Origin: Oceanivirga miroungae
GTDB lineage: Bacteria > Fusobacteriota > Fusobacteriia > Fusobacteriales > Leptotrichiaceae
DNA: 64,000 nt
Direction: 5' to 3'
Assembly (NCBI RefSeq): GCF_902505095.1
Contig: NZ_CABWIB010000001.1
Location: 1,130,688 to 1,194,687, forward strand
Under the pieces are notes generated by a model, which saw nothing but the letters and a program-made list of their open reading frames with translations, was not told the origin of the DNA and ran no database searches. This document shows positions 51,914 through 63,400 of the stretch, piece after piece; position 1 is the stretch's first letter, and every line of letters begins with the position of its first letter. Made by a program: the position numbers and the translations under genes.

Positions 51914-53077
51914 GTGCCAAAAACTTTTAATTTTTTATTATTGCAAGCAGCATATTTTTCACTGTTTTGCACTTCTTACGTTTTTTTAAACCCAGCACTT
52001 GCTGAGAGAAATTTTACTATATCTGAGATTGGATTTATACTTACTTTCTCAGCTTTTTTATCGATAATTTTTCAACCAATGGTTGCAAAATTAATAAACT
52101 ATTTTAAAATTGTTACAAATAAAAAAGTTCTAATATCTTTTATGCTAATTTCTATAATAGCAACTATAGTATCTAGTTTATCAACTAGTTTGTACACTGT
52201 CACTGTAATGACTATTATATTAATAAGTTCACTATTAACTGCACAAACCTTTGTTTATACCTTCATATTTGAATATATAAATAGTGGGGTAGATATTAAC
52301 TTTGGATTAACTCGTGGAGGAGGATCAGTTGCTTTTGCAATAACTTCTTTACTAGTTGGAATTATAGCTAAAAATTATGGCTTTTCTTTTATATCCATAG
52401 TAAATATATTCTTAGAATTATTAGTTCTGTTTATACTATTATCATTTAAAGAGCTTAAGGTACAAAATATACAAAAAGATGAAAAAGTAAAAAACACAAA
52501 TTTTAATGAATTTAGAAAAAAATATAGAAAGTTTTTATTCTTTTTAGTTGGTGTATTTTTAATACTTGCAACACATAACGCTTTTTCAGCGTTTTTAATA
52601 AATATCGCCAAAGAGGTTAATAGAACTTCGTCATTTGTTGGATTTTCATTTTTCTTAGCAGCAATGCTAGAACTTCCAGTAATGTCGTATTTTAACTATT
52701 TTAGAAAAAAATATACTAACTATGTTTTAATATACATAGCAGTTATTAGTTTTACTGTAAAAGCTATTACTCTTTTAATAGGTCTTGTTTTAAAAGATTC
52801 TAATATTATTCTTTTATCTCAATTTATGCAAATGTTTGGATTTGCAGTTTATCTTCCTGCATCTGTATTTTATGTAAATAGAATAATGGATGATAAAGAT
52901 AAAATAATAGGGCAAGCATATTTAGGAGTTGCAGGAACATTAGGTTCTATATTTTCAGGCTATGTAGGAGCTAAATTAATAGAATCCTTTGGAACTACAT
53001 ACATGGTTTTATCTTTTACTCTAATATCACTAATCGGGACAATAATTATTATTATGAATTTAGAAAAGGAGCACTAA
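51914..53077 (+). CDS. MFS transporter
   Basis: 387 residues with about 12 membrane helices; start GTG 51914. The N-terminal FCTSYVFLNPALAERNFTIS, a loop after helix 6 rich in Lys/Asn, and FMQMFGFAVYLPASVFYVNR in the C half resemble the MFS_1-like/LacY-related group. Substrate unknown. 1 bp before the EamA gene, so the two transporters are coexpressed. Confidence 0.82.
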   Translation: MPKTFNFLLLQAAYFSLFCTSYVFLNPALAERNFTISEIGFILTFSAFLSIIFQPMVAKLINYFKIVTNKKVLISFMLISIIATIVSSLSTSLYTVTVMTIILISSLLTAQTFVYTFIFEYINSGVDINFGLTRGGGSVAFAITSLLVGIIAKNYGFSFISIVNIFLELLVLFILLSFKELKVQNIQKDEKVKNTNFNEFRKKYRKFLFFLVGVFLILATHNAFSAFLINIAKEVNRTSSFVGFSFFLAAMLELPVMSYFNYFRKKYTNYVLIYIAVISFTVKAITLLIGLVLKDSNIILLSQFMQMFGFAVYLPASVFYVNRIMDDKDKIIGQAYLGVAGTLGSIFSGYVGAKLIESFGTTYMVLSFTLISLIGTIIIIMNLEKEH

Positions 53078-53078
53078 A

Positions 53079-53975
53079 ATGAGTAAAAACTTATTTTTAA
53101 AAGGTATTATACTATGTGTAATTAGTGCAATTTTTTGGGCTGTCGGGGGTAATTTTACTCAATATATATTTATTCATTCTAATTTTAATTTTATATCTCT
53201 AACATCAATTAGAATGCTAGTATCTGGATTAGCACTAACAATAATAGCAATTTTATCAAATGGATTAAGTCCATTAAAAGAAATGATGAAAAATAAGAAG
53301 ATAATAGTTTCGCTTTTAATTTATGCAATATTTGCACAAGTTGGACTTCAAGTTCCATTTTTTGCAACAATAAAGTATAGTAGTGCTGCATTTGCAACAC
53401 TAATCGGAACATTTGCACCTGTTGTAGTAATATTTTACTATGCTATCACAAATAGAAAATTGCCTAGAAAATTAGAAATGTTTTTAATTCTAGTTATGCT
53501 ACTTGGAATCTTTTTTGTAATAACTAGTGGTAATATTCGTGCAATAGTAGTTGATATTAGAGCTGTCATTTGGGGATTTATATCTTGCTTTGCTTACTCA
53601 TTTTATTTAATTTATGCTAAAGTATTTGAAAAATACCCTAGCTCATTTATAGTAGGAATTACTATGATACTAGGCGGACTATTTTTAACTCCCTTTACAG
53701 ACTTTAATATGATAGCAGAAAATATATTGAAAAAAGATATCCTAGTATTTTTCATATTATTGATTATAATTGGAACTATAATTCCATTTAACTCTTTTTT
53801 AGAAGCAACAAAACATATAGGAGCAAAAATAGCTTCAATACTAAGTGTATTAGAACCTATTAGCTCGCTATTTATTACAATATTTATCTTCAATGAAAAA
53901 TTTACAATAATACAACTAATAGGTGCAATACTTGTAATTATTGCAGTTATTATCTTAAGTTCTATTGAGGATTAA
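53079..53975 (+). CDS. EamA/DMT family transporter
   Basis: 298 residues with about ten membrane helices in two EamA repeats: GIILCVISAIFWAVGGNFTQ at the start and IWGFISCFAYSFYLIYAKVF at the start of the second. Late LEPISSLFITIFIFNEKFT is the typical EamA end. Probably exports amino acids or metabolites; substrate unknown. Followed by a terminator. Confidence 0.88.
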   Translation: MSKNLFLKGIILCVISAIFWAVGGNFTQYIFIHSNFNFISLTSIRMLVSGLALTIIAILSNGLSPLKEMMKNKKIIVSLLIYAIFAQVGLQVPFFATIKYSSAAFATLIGTFAPVVVIFYYAITNRKLPRKLEMFLILVMLLGIFFVITSGNIRAIVVDIRAVIWGFISCFAYSFYLIYAKVFEKYPSSFIVGITMILGGLFLTPFTDFNMIAENILKKDILVFFILLIIIGTIIPFNSFLEATKHIGAKIASILSVLEPISSLFITIFIFNEKFTIIQLIGAILVIIAVIILSSIED

Positions 53976-54007
53976 AAAAGACTGTTACAAATTGTACAGC
54001 CTTTTTT
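53974..54007. terminator. Bidirectional terminator
   Basis: AAAAAAG (53974-53980) pairs with CTTTTTT (54001-54007), with inner CTGT (53982-53985)/ACAG (53996-53999). Shared by the convergent EamA and YhgE/Pip genes. Confidence 0.82.
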
Positions 54008-54010
54008 ATT

Positions 54011-55651
54011 TTATACTTTATTTTTATTCTTTAATTTAGCAACTACAAATATTAATATAGAAAATAATATGAATAGCTCAGAAAGAGTTGCAAAATTAGG
54101 TATGAAAAATTGTGCATCAAAACCTGCAAAAGCTTCTTTAAATAGACTTACTGAATATTTCATAGGTATAAAAGGGAAAATATCTATAAAAAGTTTTGGA
54201 GCAGTTTCTATAGGGAATGTTCCAGCGCTTGCTGATATTTGTATAATTAATAAAATTATAGTTAAAAATTTTCCTATGTCATCAAATGAAATGATGAAAA
54301 AGTATACCATACTAAAGAATGCTAAATCGCTAATTATCATACTAGCTAATAATATAGGAAAACTTAAGTTTGAAAAATTAAAATTTACAGTTACAAGTGC
54401 TGATAAAATAAATGATTGAATTAATACTAAGCCTAAATAAAGACCATATTGTTTTATCTTATTTTTGTAATTTCTATCAAATATACCAAATCTATCTTTT
54501 GCATCGTAATACATGACTACTATTATAACTAAAGAACCTACCCATAAAGATATAGACATAAAGTAGGCAGCAAAAACTGTACCATAATTATCAACATTAT
54601 CTATATCAACTATTTTAAGAGAAACAGAATTTTCAACAAAATCATTTAAGTTTTTAAGTTCTTTTAGTTTTTTATTAGCTTCCTTACTAGAGTGATTTAC
54701 AGCTAAATGAGCTTCTCTAATACCATTATCTAATTTTTTAGAATAGTCTTTAAATTGTGTTAGAGCATTTTTTATAAGGGCTGATGACGAACTTAGTTTT
54801 TCACTTCCTGAGTTTAGTTTATCTATACCTTCTTTTAGTTTGATTCCACCTTCATTTATTTGATTTTTAACATTATCTGTTTTAACTTTTTTAGCACCAT
54901 TATATAGTTTTTTGAAATTAGAACTTATTTTAAGTAAAGGGAAACGATCTCCAAGACTCACTACACCTTCAGATATTTTATCTAAACCATCTACAGCTTT
55001 ATCTACTCCATTTCTATATTTATCATATCCCGTATCTAAAGTTTTAAGACCATTATCTAACGAATTTACTCCCTTGTCAAATTCTTCATACTTTCCACTT
55101 AAAGTTTTAATACCTTCATGTATTTTACTTGACCCATCATTTATTTTACCAAGTCCTACATTTAACTTTGATACTTTATTAGCTGAGTCCTCTATACCTT
55201 CATTTAATTTTTTTACTACTTTAGCCCCAACTTTTTCTTTTATACTATGCTGTATTTCTATAGCAACTTTTTCATATATTTGAGAAGCTATAAAATTATA
55301 CTTTTTATTTGAATGGTAAACTATTTCAGTCTTATTCAAATGTTCTAAATCATAAGTAAAGTTTTCAGGTATGCTTATACTTGCATAATATTTTCTATCT
55401 TTAACGCCTTTATTCGCTTCCTCTATACTATCAAGAAATTTAATATCCATTATATTACTATCAACTATCTTATCAACTATATCTTTTCCAACTTCACCTT
55501 TATCTAAATTTACTAAAGCTACTGGAATGTTTTTCATATTGCTATAAGGATCCCAAAATGCCTTTAGAAAAAATAGCACATAAAAAAATGGTATTATCAT
55601 TATAACTGCTGTTATAACTATAGGTTTAATATATTTTTTATTAATTTTCAT
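54011..55651 (-). CDS. YhgE/Pip domain membrane protein
   Basis: 546 residues. One N-terminal membrane helix, a large extracytoplasmic domain beginning KAFWDPYSNMKNIPVALVNL (the YhgE/Pip signature) with coiled-coil repeats of the form LxxGxxxLxxG (e.g. GVNSLDNGLKTLDTGYDKY), and about five C-terminal helices of the ABC-2 type permease kind. Members include phage-infection protein (Pip) and T7SS-related factors. GTG 55663 is possible, but ATG 55651 with GAGGTGA upstream is preferred; it overlaps the Fic-like gene by 11 bp. Confidence 0.85.
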   Translation of the reverse strand: MKINKKYIKPIVITAVIMIIPFFYVLFFLKAFWDPYSNMKNIPVALVNLDKGEVGKDIVDKIVDSNIMDIKFLDSIEEANKGVKDRKYYASISIPENFTYDLEHLNKTEIVYHSNKKYNFIASQIYEKVAIEIQHSIKEKVGAKVVKKLNEGIEDSANKVSKLNVGLGKINDGSSKIHEGIKTLSGKYEEFDKGVNSLDNGLKTLDTGYDKYRNGVDKAVDGLDKISEGVVSLGDRFPLLKISSNFKKLYNGAKKVKTDNVKNQINEGGIKLKEGIDKLNSGSEKLSSSSALIKNALTQFKDYSKKLDNGIREAHLAVNHSSKEANKKLKELKNLNDFVENSVSLKIVDIDNVDNYGTVFAAYFMSISLWVGSLVIIVVMYYDAKDRFGIFDRNYKNKIKQYGLYLGLVLIQSFILSALVTVNFNFSNLSFPILLASMIISDLAFFSMVYFFIISFDDIGKFLTIILLIIQISASAGTFPIETAPKLFIDIFPFIPMKYSVSLFKEAFAGFDAQFFIPNFATLSELFILFSILIFVVAKLKNKNKV

Positions 55652-56522
55652 CTTTATTATCACCTCTTAATATATATTTTGTAGTTTTTCCTACTCCAAC
55701 TTTTTTAATCTTATTATTTTCTTGTAGATTTTTTAAAGCTCTTTCTATAGTTCTTTGACTAATATCAGGACAAAGTTGTATTATATCTTCTTTAGATACA
55801 GGCTTTATTTGCTTTATTATTTGCCTTAAAACCTTTTCAGAAGAAGATAGATTATCCTTAGCTATATCTAAAAATTTGTTATTTACTATATCATAAGCCT
55901 TATAAATTAAATCTAAAAAGAAATTTATAAATTCTTTACTATCACTTTTTTTAATACTTTTTTTATACTCTTCTTTATTTTCTTCAATTAAATATGAAAT
56001 ACTTATATATTTTCCTATAAAAAATCCATTTTTAAATAAAAGTAGTAGAATTATAAGCCTAGCTATTCTTGCATTTCCATCTTTAAAAGCTTCTGCTTTA
56101 ATAAATCTAAATAGTATTTCAGGTATATATATTAAGGGATTATTTTCCCCCTTTATACTAAATTCATAATATTTAAAAATATCCTCTATATTTTTAATTT
56201 CCAGGTCATTATAAGAAAAAATCATATTATGTAATTTAATTAAAGTGTCTTTATTAAACGGTATATTATCATAGTCAGACATTATATACTCTAGTGCTAA
56301 GCTATAGCCCATTACCTCTTTTTCATTAGTATTTTTAGGGACAATAGATTCTTCCATAAGTCCTTTTAACCTGTTATTTAAAATACGATAATTTGCTTTT
56401 GTACTTTGTATTTTTGTCATTTTAGCCATTCTATCAAGAATATTTAAGTACATAGATGCATAAAGCTCTTGTCGCCCTTTTAATTCGTATATTAAACATA
56501 ATTTATTTATTTCATTATTCAT
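55641..56522 (-). CDS. Fic-like protein with degenerate catalytic motif and C-terminal winged helix
   Basis: 293 residues. Fic fold with LIKLHNMIF and FRFIKAEAFKDGNARIARLI. The Fic motif HxFxDGNGR reads EAFKDGNAR (residues 144-152): the catalytic His is Glu, and the second Gly is Ala. The inhibitory-helix region MEESIVPKNTNEKEVMGY is also degenerate. Residues about 235-285 (PVSKEDIIQLCPDISQRTIE, RALKNLQENNKIKKVG) form a winged helix-turn-helix. AMP transfer is unlikely; a DNA-binding regulator of the overlapping YhgE/Pip gene is plausible. Confidence 0.8.
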   Translation of the reverse strand: MNNEINKLCLIYELKGRQELYASMYLNILDRMAKMTKIQSTKANYRILNNRLKGLMEESIVPKNTNEKEVMGYSLALEYIMSDYDNIPFNKDTLIKLHNMIFSYNDLEIKNIEDIFKYYEFSIKGENNPLIYIPEILFRFIKAEAFKDGNARIARLIILLLLFKNGFFIGKYISISYLIEENKEEYKKSIKKSDSKEFINFFLDLIYKAYDIVNNKFLDIAKDNLSSSEKVLRQIIKQIKPVSKEDIIQLCPDISQRTIERALKNLQENNKIKKVGVGKTTKYILRGDNKDEN

Positions 56523-56594
56523 ATAAGCTCCTTTTTAATTTACTTAGCCATTTTACACCTTTTGGCTGATAAAAACAATAAAAATATTTAAAAA

Positions 56595-56622
56595 TTGACA
56601 ATTTTTTTTAAGGGTATATTAT
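56595..56622 (+). promoter_or_regulatory. Promoter of the second nitroreductase gene
   Basis: TTGACA (56595-56600), a 16-bp spacer and TATTAT (56617-56622), 47 bp before the ATG. The same gap must hold the divergent Fic-like gene promoter; on the minus strand TTGTTT-N17-TAAAAT around 56545-56573 is a candidate. Confidence 0.6.
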
Positions 56623-56668
56623 TCTACATAAAAGAAAGCTTTAGAAATTGTGAAAGGAAATATATAAG

Positions 56669-57379
56669 ATGGTACTTGAATTATTAGAAAAAAGAAGCTC
56701 AGTTAGAAAGTTCACTGAAACTAAAATTTCAAACGAAATAAAAGAAAAGTTAGAGAAGGCATTTATCCTTTCTCCTACAGCACAAGGAATGCAATCATGC
56801 TCTGTTATAGAAATAACAAGTAAAGAAATGAAAGAAAAACTTTCTGAAATTGCAGGACAAGCATATATTAGAGATGTTAGTTTAATATATATATTTATAG
56901 TAGACCACTATAAATATATGAGTATAAAAGATGAAAAGATTAAAAGTCTAGGGATAAATTATCTAATTAGTGGTCATATAGATGCAGTTATAGCTGCACA
57001 CTCTATGTATTTAACTGCTGAAGATTTAGGTCTTTCGGGATTTTACTCAACATTTATAGTAAAAGATACTAATAAAATAGTAAATTTATTAAAATTGCCT
57101 AAATTTACTTATCCTGTAATGGGTTTATGCTTAGGTTATAAAAATGAAGAGCCTATGAAAAAGCCTAGACTAGATAAAAAATATAGAATATTTAGCAATC
57201 ATTATAAAATTTACGAAAATTATGAAGAAGAGTTTAAAGACTATGATGAAAAATTAAATGAATATATAGATTTAAGAAATCCAAGTAAGACTATAGGGAA
57301 ATTTACAGATATTATAAAATCTCAAAAAATCTTTAAAGATAATAAGGAAGAAATAAGAAAACAAGGTTTTGAAATTTAA
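56669..57379 (+). CDS. NADPH nitroreductase (NfsA/FRP-like)
   Basis: FMN-dependent oxidoreductase of 236 residues: LLEKRSSVRKFTETKI (FMN phosphate), ILSPTAQGMQSCSVIEI, AAHSMYLTAEDLGLSGFYS and PVMGLCLGYKNEEPMKKPRL. The NfsA-like C-terminal extension is present. Monocistronic between a divergent promoter and a terminator. Distinct from the heat-shock-cluster nitroreductase at 4397-5077. Confidence 0.88.
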   Translation: MVLELLEKRSSVRKFTETKISNEIKEKLEKAFILSPTAQGMQSCSVIEITSKEMKEKLSEIAGQAYIRDVSLIYIFIVDHYKYMSIKDEKIKSLGINYLISGHIDAVIAAHSMYLTAEDLGLSGFYSTFIVKDTNKIVNLLKLPKFTYPVMGLCLGYKNEEPMKKPRLDKKYRIFSNHYKIYENYEEEFKDYDEKLNEYIDLRNPSKTIGKFTDIIKSQKIFKDNKEEIRKQGFEI

Positions 57380-57382
57380 AAA

Positions 57383-57440
57383 AACATGCACCTAAACTTT
57401 TCACATTTTTGTGTCTAGTTTATTGGTACATGTTCTTTTT
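57383..57440. terminator. Bidirectional terminator between the nitroreductase and autotransporter genes
   Basis: AACATGcACC (57383-57392) pairs with GGTaCATGTT (57425-57434), extended by TAAACT/AGTTTA (57393-57398/57417-57422). T runs on both strands. Confidence 0.78.
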
Positions 57441-57447
57441 TTTATTT

Positions 57448-60400
57448 TTATCTGTATTCGTCAAAATTATTTACAAGAATTTCAACTCTTCTTAATTTAC
57501 CTGGTTTACCATCTGTTATTTCATTAAATGCACGAGATATTATATTAACCTTAATATCTTTTCTCATTCCTAATTTATATAACATATTTCTTGCATGAAT
57601 AGCACGTCTTAATCCTAAATCTAAGTTATATGATTCTGTGTAAGCTCTATCTGTATATCCTATTATTTCTATAACTCCACTTGTATCTGTATTATTTACT
57701 AATTCAACAACTTCTTTTAATTTAGCAATTTGATGTGGTCTAATATTATGTTTATCTAATATGAACTCATCTATTGTAAATTTAGTTGATTTACGTGTTT
57801 GAATAGCATTTAATTTCTTTTCAAGCTCTTTATTCTTAGCTGCTAATTCATTTAATTTGTCTAGTATTTCATCTTTTATCATATCTTTTCTACCTAAAGA
57901 TACATTAATACCAGCATTTACACCAATATTACCTTTTGATAATGATACACTTGCCTTATACACGATAGAATTTGTTCTGTTTTGTCCAGATATTCCAACT
58001 GCCACTGCCGCTGTATTTTTATAGTATCCAAATCCTGCTCCTATACCGAACTTCTTATCATATGTTACTTGTGGTATACCTGCCATAGCCATAGATGAAG
58101 CTGTTCCTGCATAAGTTTCATTTAGTTGTGAAACTGTAGCAACATCATTAGGTGCTTTACCTGGAGCAACATTACTAATTACATTTCCACCATTGTTAAG
58201 TCCATTATTTGTTAATGATACTTCGTTTACTGGGTTATTATTCTTTGTTTCAGTAATAGTTATTCCTTCTGGAGATACTTTTGTAGTACTGTTTTCAGAT
58301 TTTAATGTAATATTCTTAAATTCTGGACTTTCACTAATTCCTATTTCAACTTTTGAATTTCCATCAGTATCTTGTGTTAATTTAGTTATTACATTAGATC
58401 CAATATATTTTACTGCATTATCTCCATCACCTTCTGTTATTTCACTAGCTGCTTTTACTATCTCAATAGTTGATCCTAAAGTATGAAGTTTCTTATTATT
58501 ATCTGATTTATTCTCACTTCCTAAATTAGCTCCAAATGTTAATCCTGCATTATTTATCGCATCTACTACATCTTTAGTTGTTGCTACTCTATTGTCATTT
58601 ATACCTTTGTCATATATTTCTTTTTCTGCAGCTTCTAATGTTTTTAATGCTTCTTTTAATGCTTTTTCTTTTTCTAATTTATCTTGGTCGCTAGCTCCTT
58701 CTAATGCTGTTTTAGCATTTTCTAATGCATCTTTAGCTTTTTTTAATTTATCTTTCTTTCCTTTTAATTCAGCAATTTCTGCTTGATTAATTGGATTAGT
58801 ATTATCTAACTTAGCTATTTTCTTATCTATCTCTTTATTTAAGCTTTCAACTATTTCATTATGGTCAACTTTTGCTTTTCCATTTTCTGATGTTATTGAA
58901 CCTTTATCTATTGAGTATTTAATAACTGAAGTTTTTCCATCTTCACTTTCAACAGATACTTTTGTTCCATCTCCATCTACAAAGTTTATTGTATCATATG
59001 GTCTTACAAAGTCTACTGCGTTTCCATTTCCTTGTAAGTTAAATCCTGCATTTAGTACATCATTTACTGTTGCTGCATTGTTCCCTATTTTCTTAATAGT
59101 TTCAGCATCTGGTTTAGATACATTATTAGCTTCTTTTAATTTAGCTAATTTTTCATCATTAGCTCCAAGCGCTGTTTCTTCTATATTTCCATCATTATCA
59201 AGTTTATAGAATCCATCTTCTTTTTGAACATATTTTTCGCCATCAACTTCATATACTGGGAATCCATCTTTTGTTTCTACTACCTTCTTACCTTTTTCAC
59301 TTGTTGCATCTAAATTACTTGATACATTTGATACTACTTGTGGTGTATCTCCTTTGGCTTTTATTTGTATATTATTAGTTGCAACTTCTATTTTATTTAA
59401 GTCTGTACTATTTCCAGGAATTTCTTCTCCATTATTTTTTATTGAACCATTTTCATCTATTTCTTTGTATTTGTCTCCATCTTTTACATATTTTTTATTA
59501 TCTTTTGTAAATATTGGTTTACCATCTTTTGTTACTTCGTAGAATTTATCTCCTTCTTTAACAACATCTTTATTATCTTTTGTAACATATTTAAACGGAC
59601 TATTATTAGTTATATTATTTTCTGTTTCTTTTAATTGTCCTACATTTGCTGCATCTGTTGGCTCTTTACCTTCTGCTACTCCTTTTATTACTACATTAGT
59701 ATCTGTTGTTTGTCCTGGTGTAGTAGTTCCTGGCTCTTTTGATAATGTTAATGTTCCATCTTCTCCTGGTGTTAATTTTACTATAGAATTAGTATTAGTT
59801 GTATCTGTTTGACCTTTTGGTTTTTGTAATTCTAACCCTTCAAATTTTGGTGTTTTCTTTAATCCTATTTCTATTTTTGAATTTCCATCAGTATCTTGTG
59901 TTAATTTAGTTATTAAATTAGATCCAATATATTTTACTGCATTATCTCCATCACCTTCTGTTATTTCACTAGCTGCTTTTACTATCTCAACAGTTGATCC
60001 TAATTTGTGAAGTTTCTTTCTATCATCAGTATTCTTATTAGCACTATCTAAATTAGCTCCAAATGTTAATCCTGCATTATTTATCGCATCTACTACATCT
60101 TTAGTTGTTGCTACTCTATTGTCATTTATACCTTTGTCATATATTTCTTTTTCTGCAGCTTCTAATGTTTTTAATGCTTCTTTTAATGCTTTTTCTTTTT
60201 CTAATTTATCTTGGTCGCTAGCTCCTTCTAATGCTGTTTTAGCATTTTCTAATGCATCTTTAGCTTTTTTTAATTTATCTTTCTTTCCTTTTAATTCAGC
60301 AATTTCTGCTTGATTAATTGGATTAGTATTATCTAACTTAGCTATTTTCTTATCTATCTCTTTATTTAAGCTTTCAACTATTTCATTATGGTCAACTTTT

Positions 60401-63400
60401 GCTTTTCCATTTTCTGATGTTATTGAACCTTTATCTATTGAGTATTTAATAACTGAAGTTTTTCCATCTTCACTTTCAACAGATACTTTTGTTCCATCTC
60501 CATCTACAAAGTTTATTGTATCATATGGTCTTACAAAGTCTACTGCGTTTCCATTTCCTTGTAAGTTAAATCCTGCATTTAGTACATCATTTACTGTTGC
60601 TGCATTGTTCCCTATTTTCTTAATAGTTTCAGCATCTGGTTTAGATACATTATTAGCTTCTTTTAATTTAGCTAATTTTTCATCATTAGCTCCAAGCGCT
60701 GTTTCTTCTATATTTCCATCATTATCAAGTTTATAGAATCCATCTTCTTTTTGAACATATTTTTCGCCATCAACTTCATATACTGGGAATCCATCTTTTG
60801 TTTCTACTACCTTCTTACCTTTTTCACTTGTTGCATCTAAATTACTTGATACATTTGATACTACTTGTGGTGTATCTCCTTTGGCTTTTATTTGTATATT
60901 ATTAGTTGCAACTTCTATTTTATTTAAGTCTGTACTATTTCCAGGAATTTCTTCTCCATTATTTTTTATTGAACCATTTTCATCTATTTCTTTGTATTTG
61001 TCTCCATCTTTTACATATTTTTTATTATCTTTTGTAAATATTGGTTTACCATCTTTTGTTACTTCGTAGAATTTATCTCCTTCTTTAACAACATCTTTAT
61101 TATCTTTTGTAACATATTTAAACGGACTATTATTAGTTATATTATTTTCTGTTTCTTTTAATTGTCCTACATTTGCTGCATCTGTTGGCTCTTTACCTTC
61201 TGCTACTCCTTTTATTACTACATTAGTATCTGTTGTTTGTCCTGGTGTAGTAGTTCCTGGCTCTTTTGATAATGTTAATGTTCCATCTTCTCCTGGTGTT
61301 AATTTTACTATAGAATTAGTATTAGTTGTATCTGTTTGACCTTTTGGTTTTTGTAATTCTAACCCTTCAAATTTTGGTGTTTTCTTTAATCCTATTTCTA
61401 TTTTTGAATTTCCATCAGTATCTTGTGTTAATTTAGTTATTAAATTAGATCCAATATATTTTACTGCATTATCTCCATCACCTTCTGTTATTTCACTAGC
61501 TGCTTTTACTATCTCAACAGTTGATCCTAATTTGTGAAGTTTCTTTCTATCATCAGTATTCTTATTAGCACTATCTAAATTAGCTCCAAATGTTAATCCT
61601 GCATTATTTATCGCATCTACTACATCTTTAGTTGTTGCTACTCTATTGTCATTTATACCTTTGTCATATATTTCTTTTTCTGCAGCTTCTAATGTTTTTA
61701 ATGCTTCTTTTAATGCTTTTTCTTTTTCTAATTTATCTTGGTCGCTAGCTCCTTCTAATGCTGTTTTAGCATTTTCTAATGCATCTTTAGCTTTTTTTAA
61801 TTTATCTTTCTTTCCTTTTAATTCAGCAATTTCTGCTTGATTAATTGGATTAGTATTATCTAACTTAGCTATTTTCTTATCTATCTCTTTATTTAAGCTT
61901 TCAACTATTTCATTATGGTCAACTTTTGCTTTTCCATTTTCTGATGTTATTGAACCTTTATCTATTGAGTATTTAATAACTGAAGTTTTTCCATCTTCAC
62001 TTTCAACAGATACTTTTGTTCCATCTCCATCTACAAAGTTTATTGTATCATATGGTCTTACAAAGTCTACTGCGTTTCCATTTCCTTGTAAGTTAAATCC
62101 TGCATTTAGTACATCATTTACTGTTGCTGCATTGTTCCCTATTTTCTTAATAGTTTCAGCATCTGGTTTAGATACATTATTAGCTTCTTTTAATTTAGCT
62201 AATTTTTCATCATTAGCTCCAAGCGCTGTTTCTTCTATATTTCCATCATTATCAAGTTTATAGAATCCATCTTCTTTTTGAACATATTTTTCGCCATCAA
62301 CTTCATATACTGGGAATCCATCTTTTGTTTCTACTACCTTCTTACCTTTTTCACTTGTTGCATCTAAATTACTTGATACATTTGATACTACTTGTGGTGT
62401 ATCTCCTTTGGCTTTTATTTGTATATTATTAGTTGCAACTTCTATTTTATTTAAGTCTGTACTATTTCCAGGAATTTCTTCTCCATTATTTTTTATTGAA
62501 CCATTTTCATCTATTTCTTTGTATTTGTCTCCATCTTTTACATATTTTTTATTATCTTTTGTAAATATTGGTTTACCATCTTTTGTTACTTCGTAGAATT
62601 TATCTCCTTCTTTAACAACATCTTTATTATCTTTTGTAACATATTTAAACGGACTATTATTAGTTATATTATTTTCTGTTTCTTTTAATTGTCCTACATT
62701 TGCTGCATCTGTTGGCTCTTTACCTTCTGCTACTCCTTTTATTACTACATTAGTATCTGTTGTTTGTCCTGGTGTAGTAGTTCCTGGCTCTTTTGATAAT
62801 GTTAATGTTCCATCTTCTCCTGGTGTTAATTTTACTATAGAATTAGTATTAGTTGTATCTGTTTGACCTTTTGGTTTTTGTAATTCTAACCCTTCAAATT
62901 TTGGTGTTTTCTTTAATCCTATTTCTATTTTTGAATTTCCATCAGTATCTTGTGTTAATTTAGTTATTAAATTAGATCCAATATATTTTACTGCATTATC
63001 TCCATCACCTTCTGTTATTTCACTAGCTGCTTTTACTATCTCAACAGTTGATCCTAATTTGTGAAGTTTCTTTCTATCATCAGTATTCTTATTAGCACTA
63101 TCTAAATTAGCTCCAAATGTTAATCCTGCATTATTTATCGCATCTACTACATCTTTAGTTGTTGCTACTCTATTGTCATTTATACCTTTGTCATATATTT
63201 CTTTTTCTGCAGCTTCTAATGTTTTTAATGCTTCTTTTAATGCTTTTTCTTTTTCTAATTTATCTTGGTCGCTAGCTCCTTCTAATGCTGTTTTAGCATT
63301 TTCTAATGCATCTTTAGCTTTTTTTAATTTATCTTTCTTTCCTTTTAATTCAGCAATTTCTGCTTGATTAATTGGATTAGTATTATCTAACTTAGCTATT

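Noticed and set aside
58592-63367. Regularly spaced 62-64 codon plus-strand frames
   Set aside because: They are antisense shadows of the autotransporter repeats; spacing equals the 1527-bp unit.
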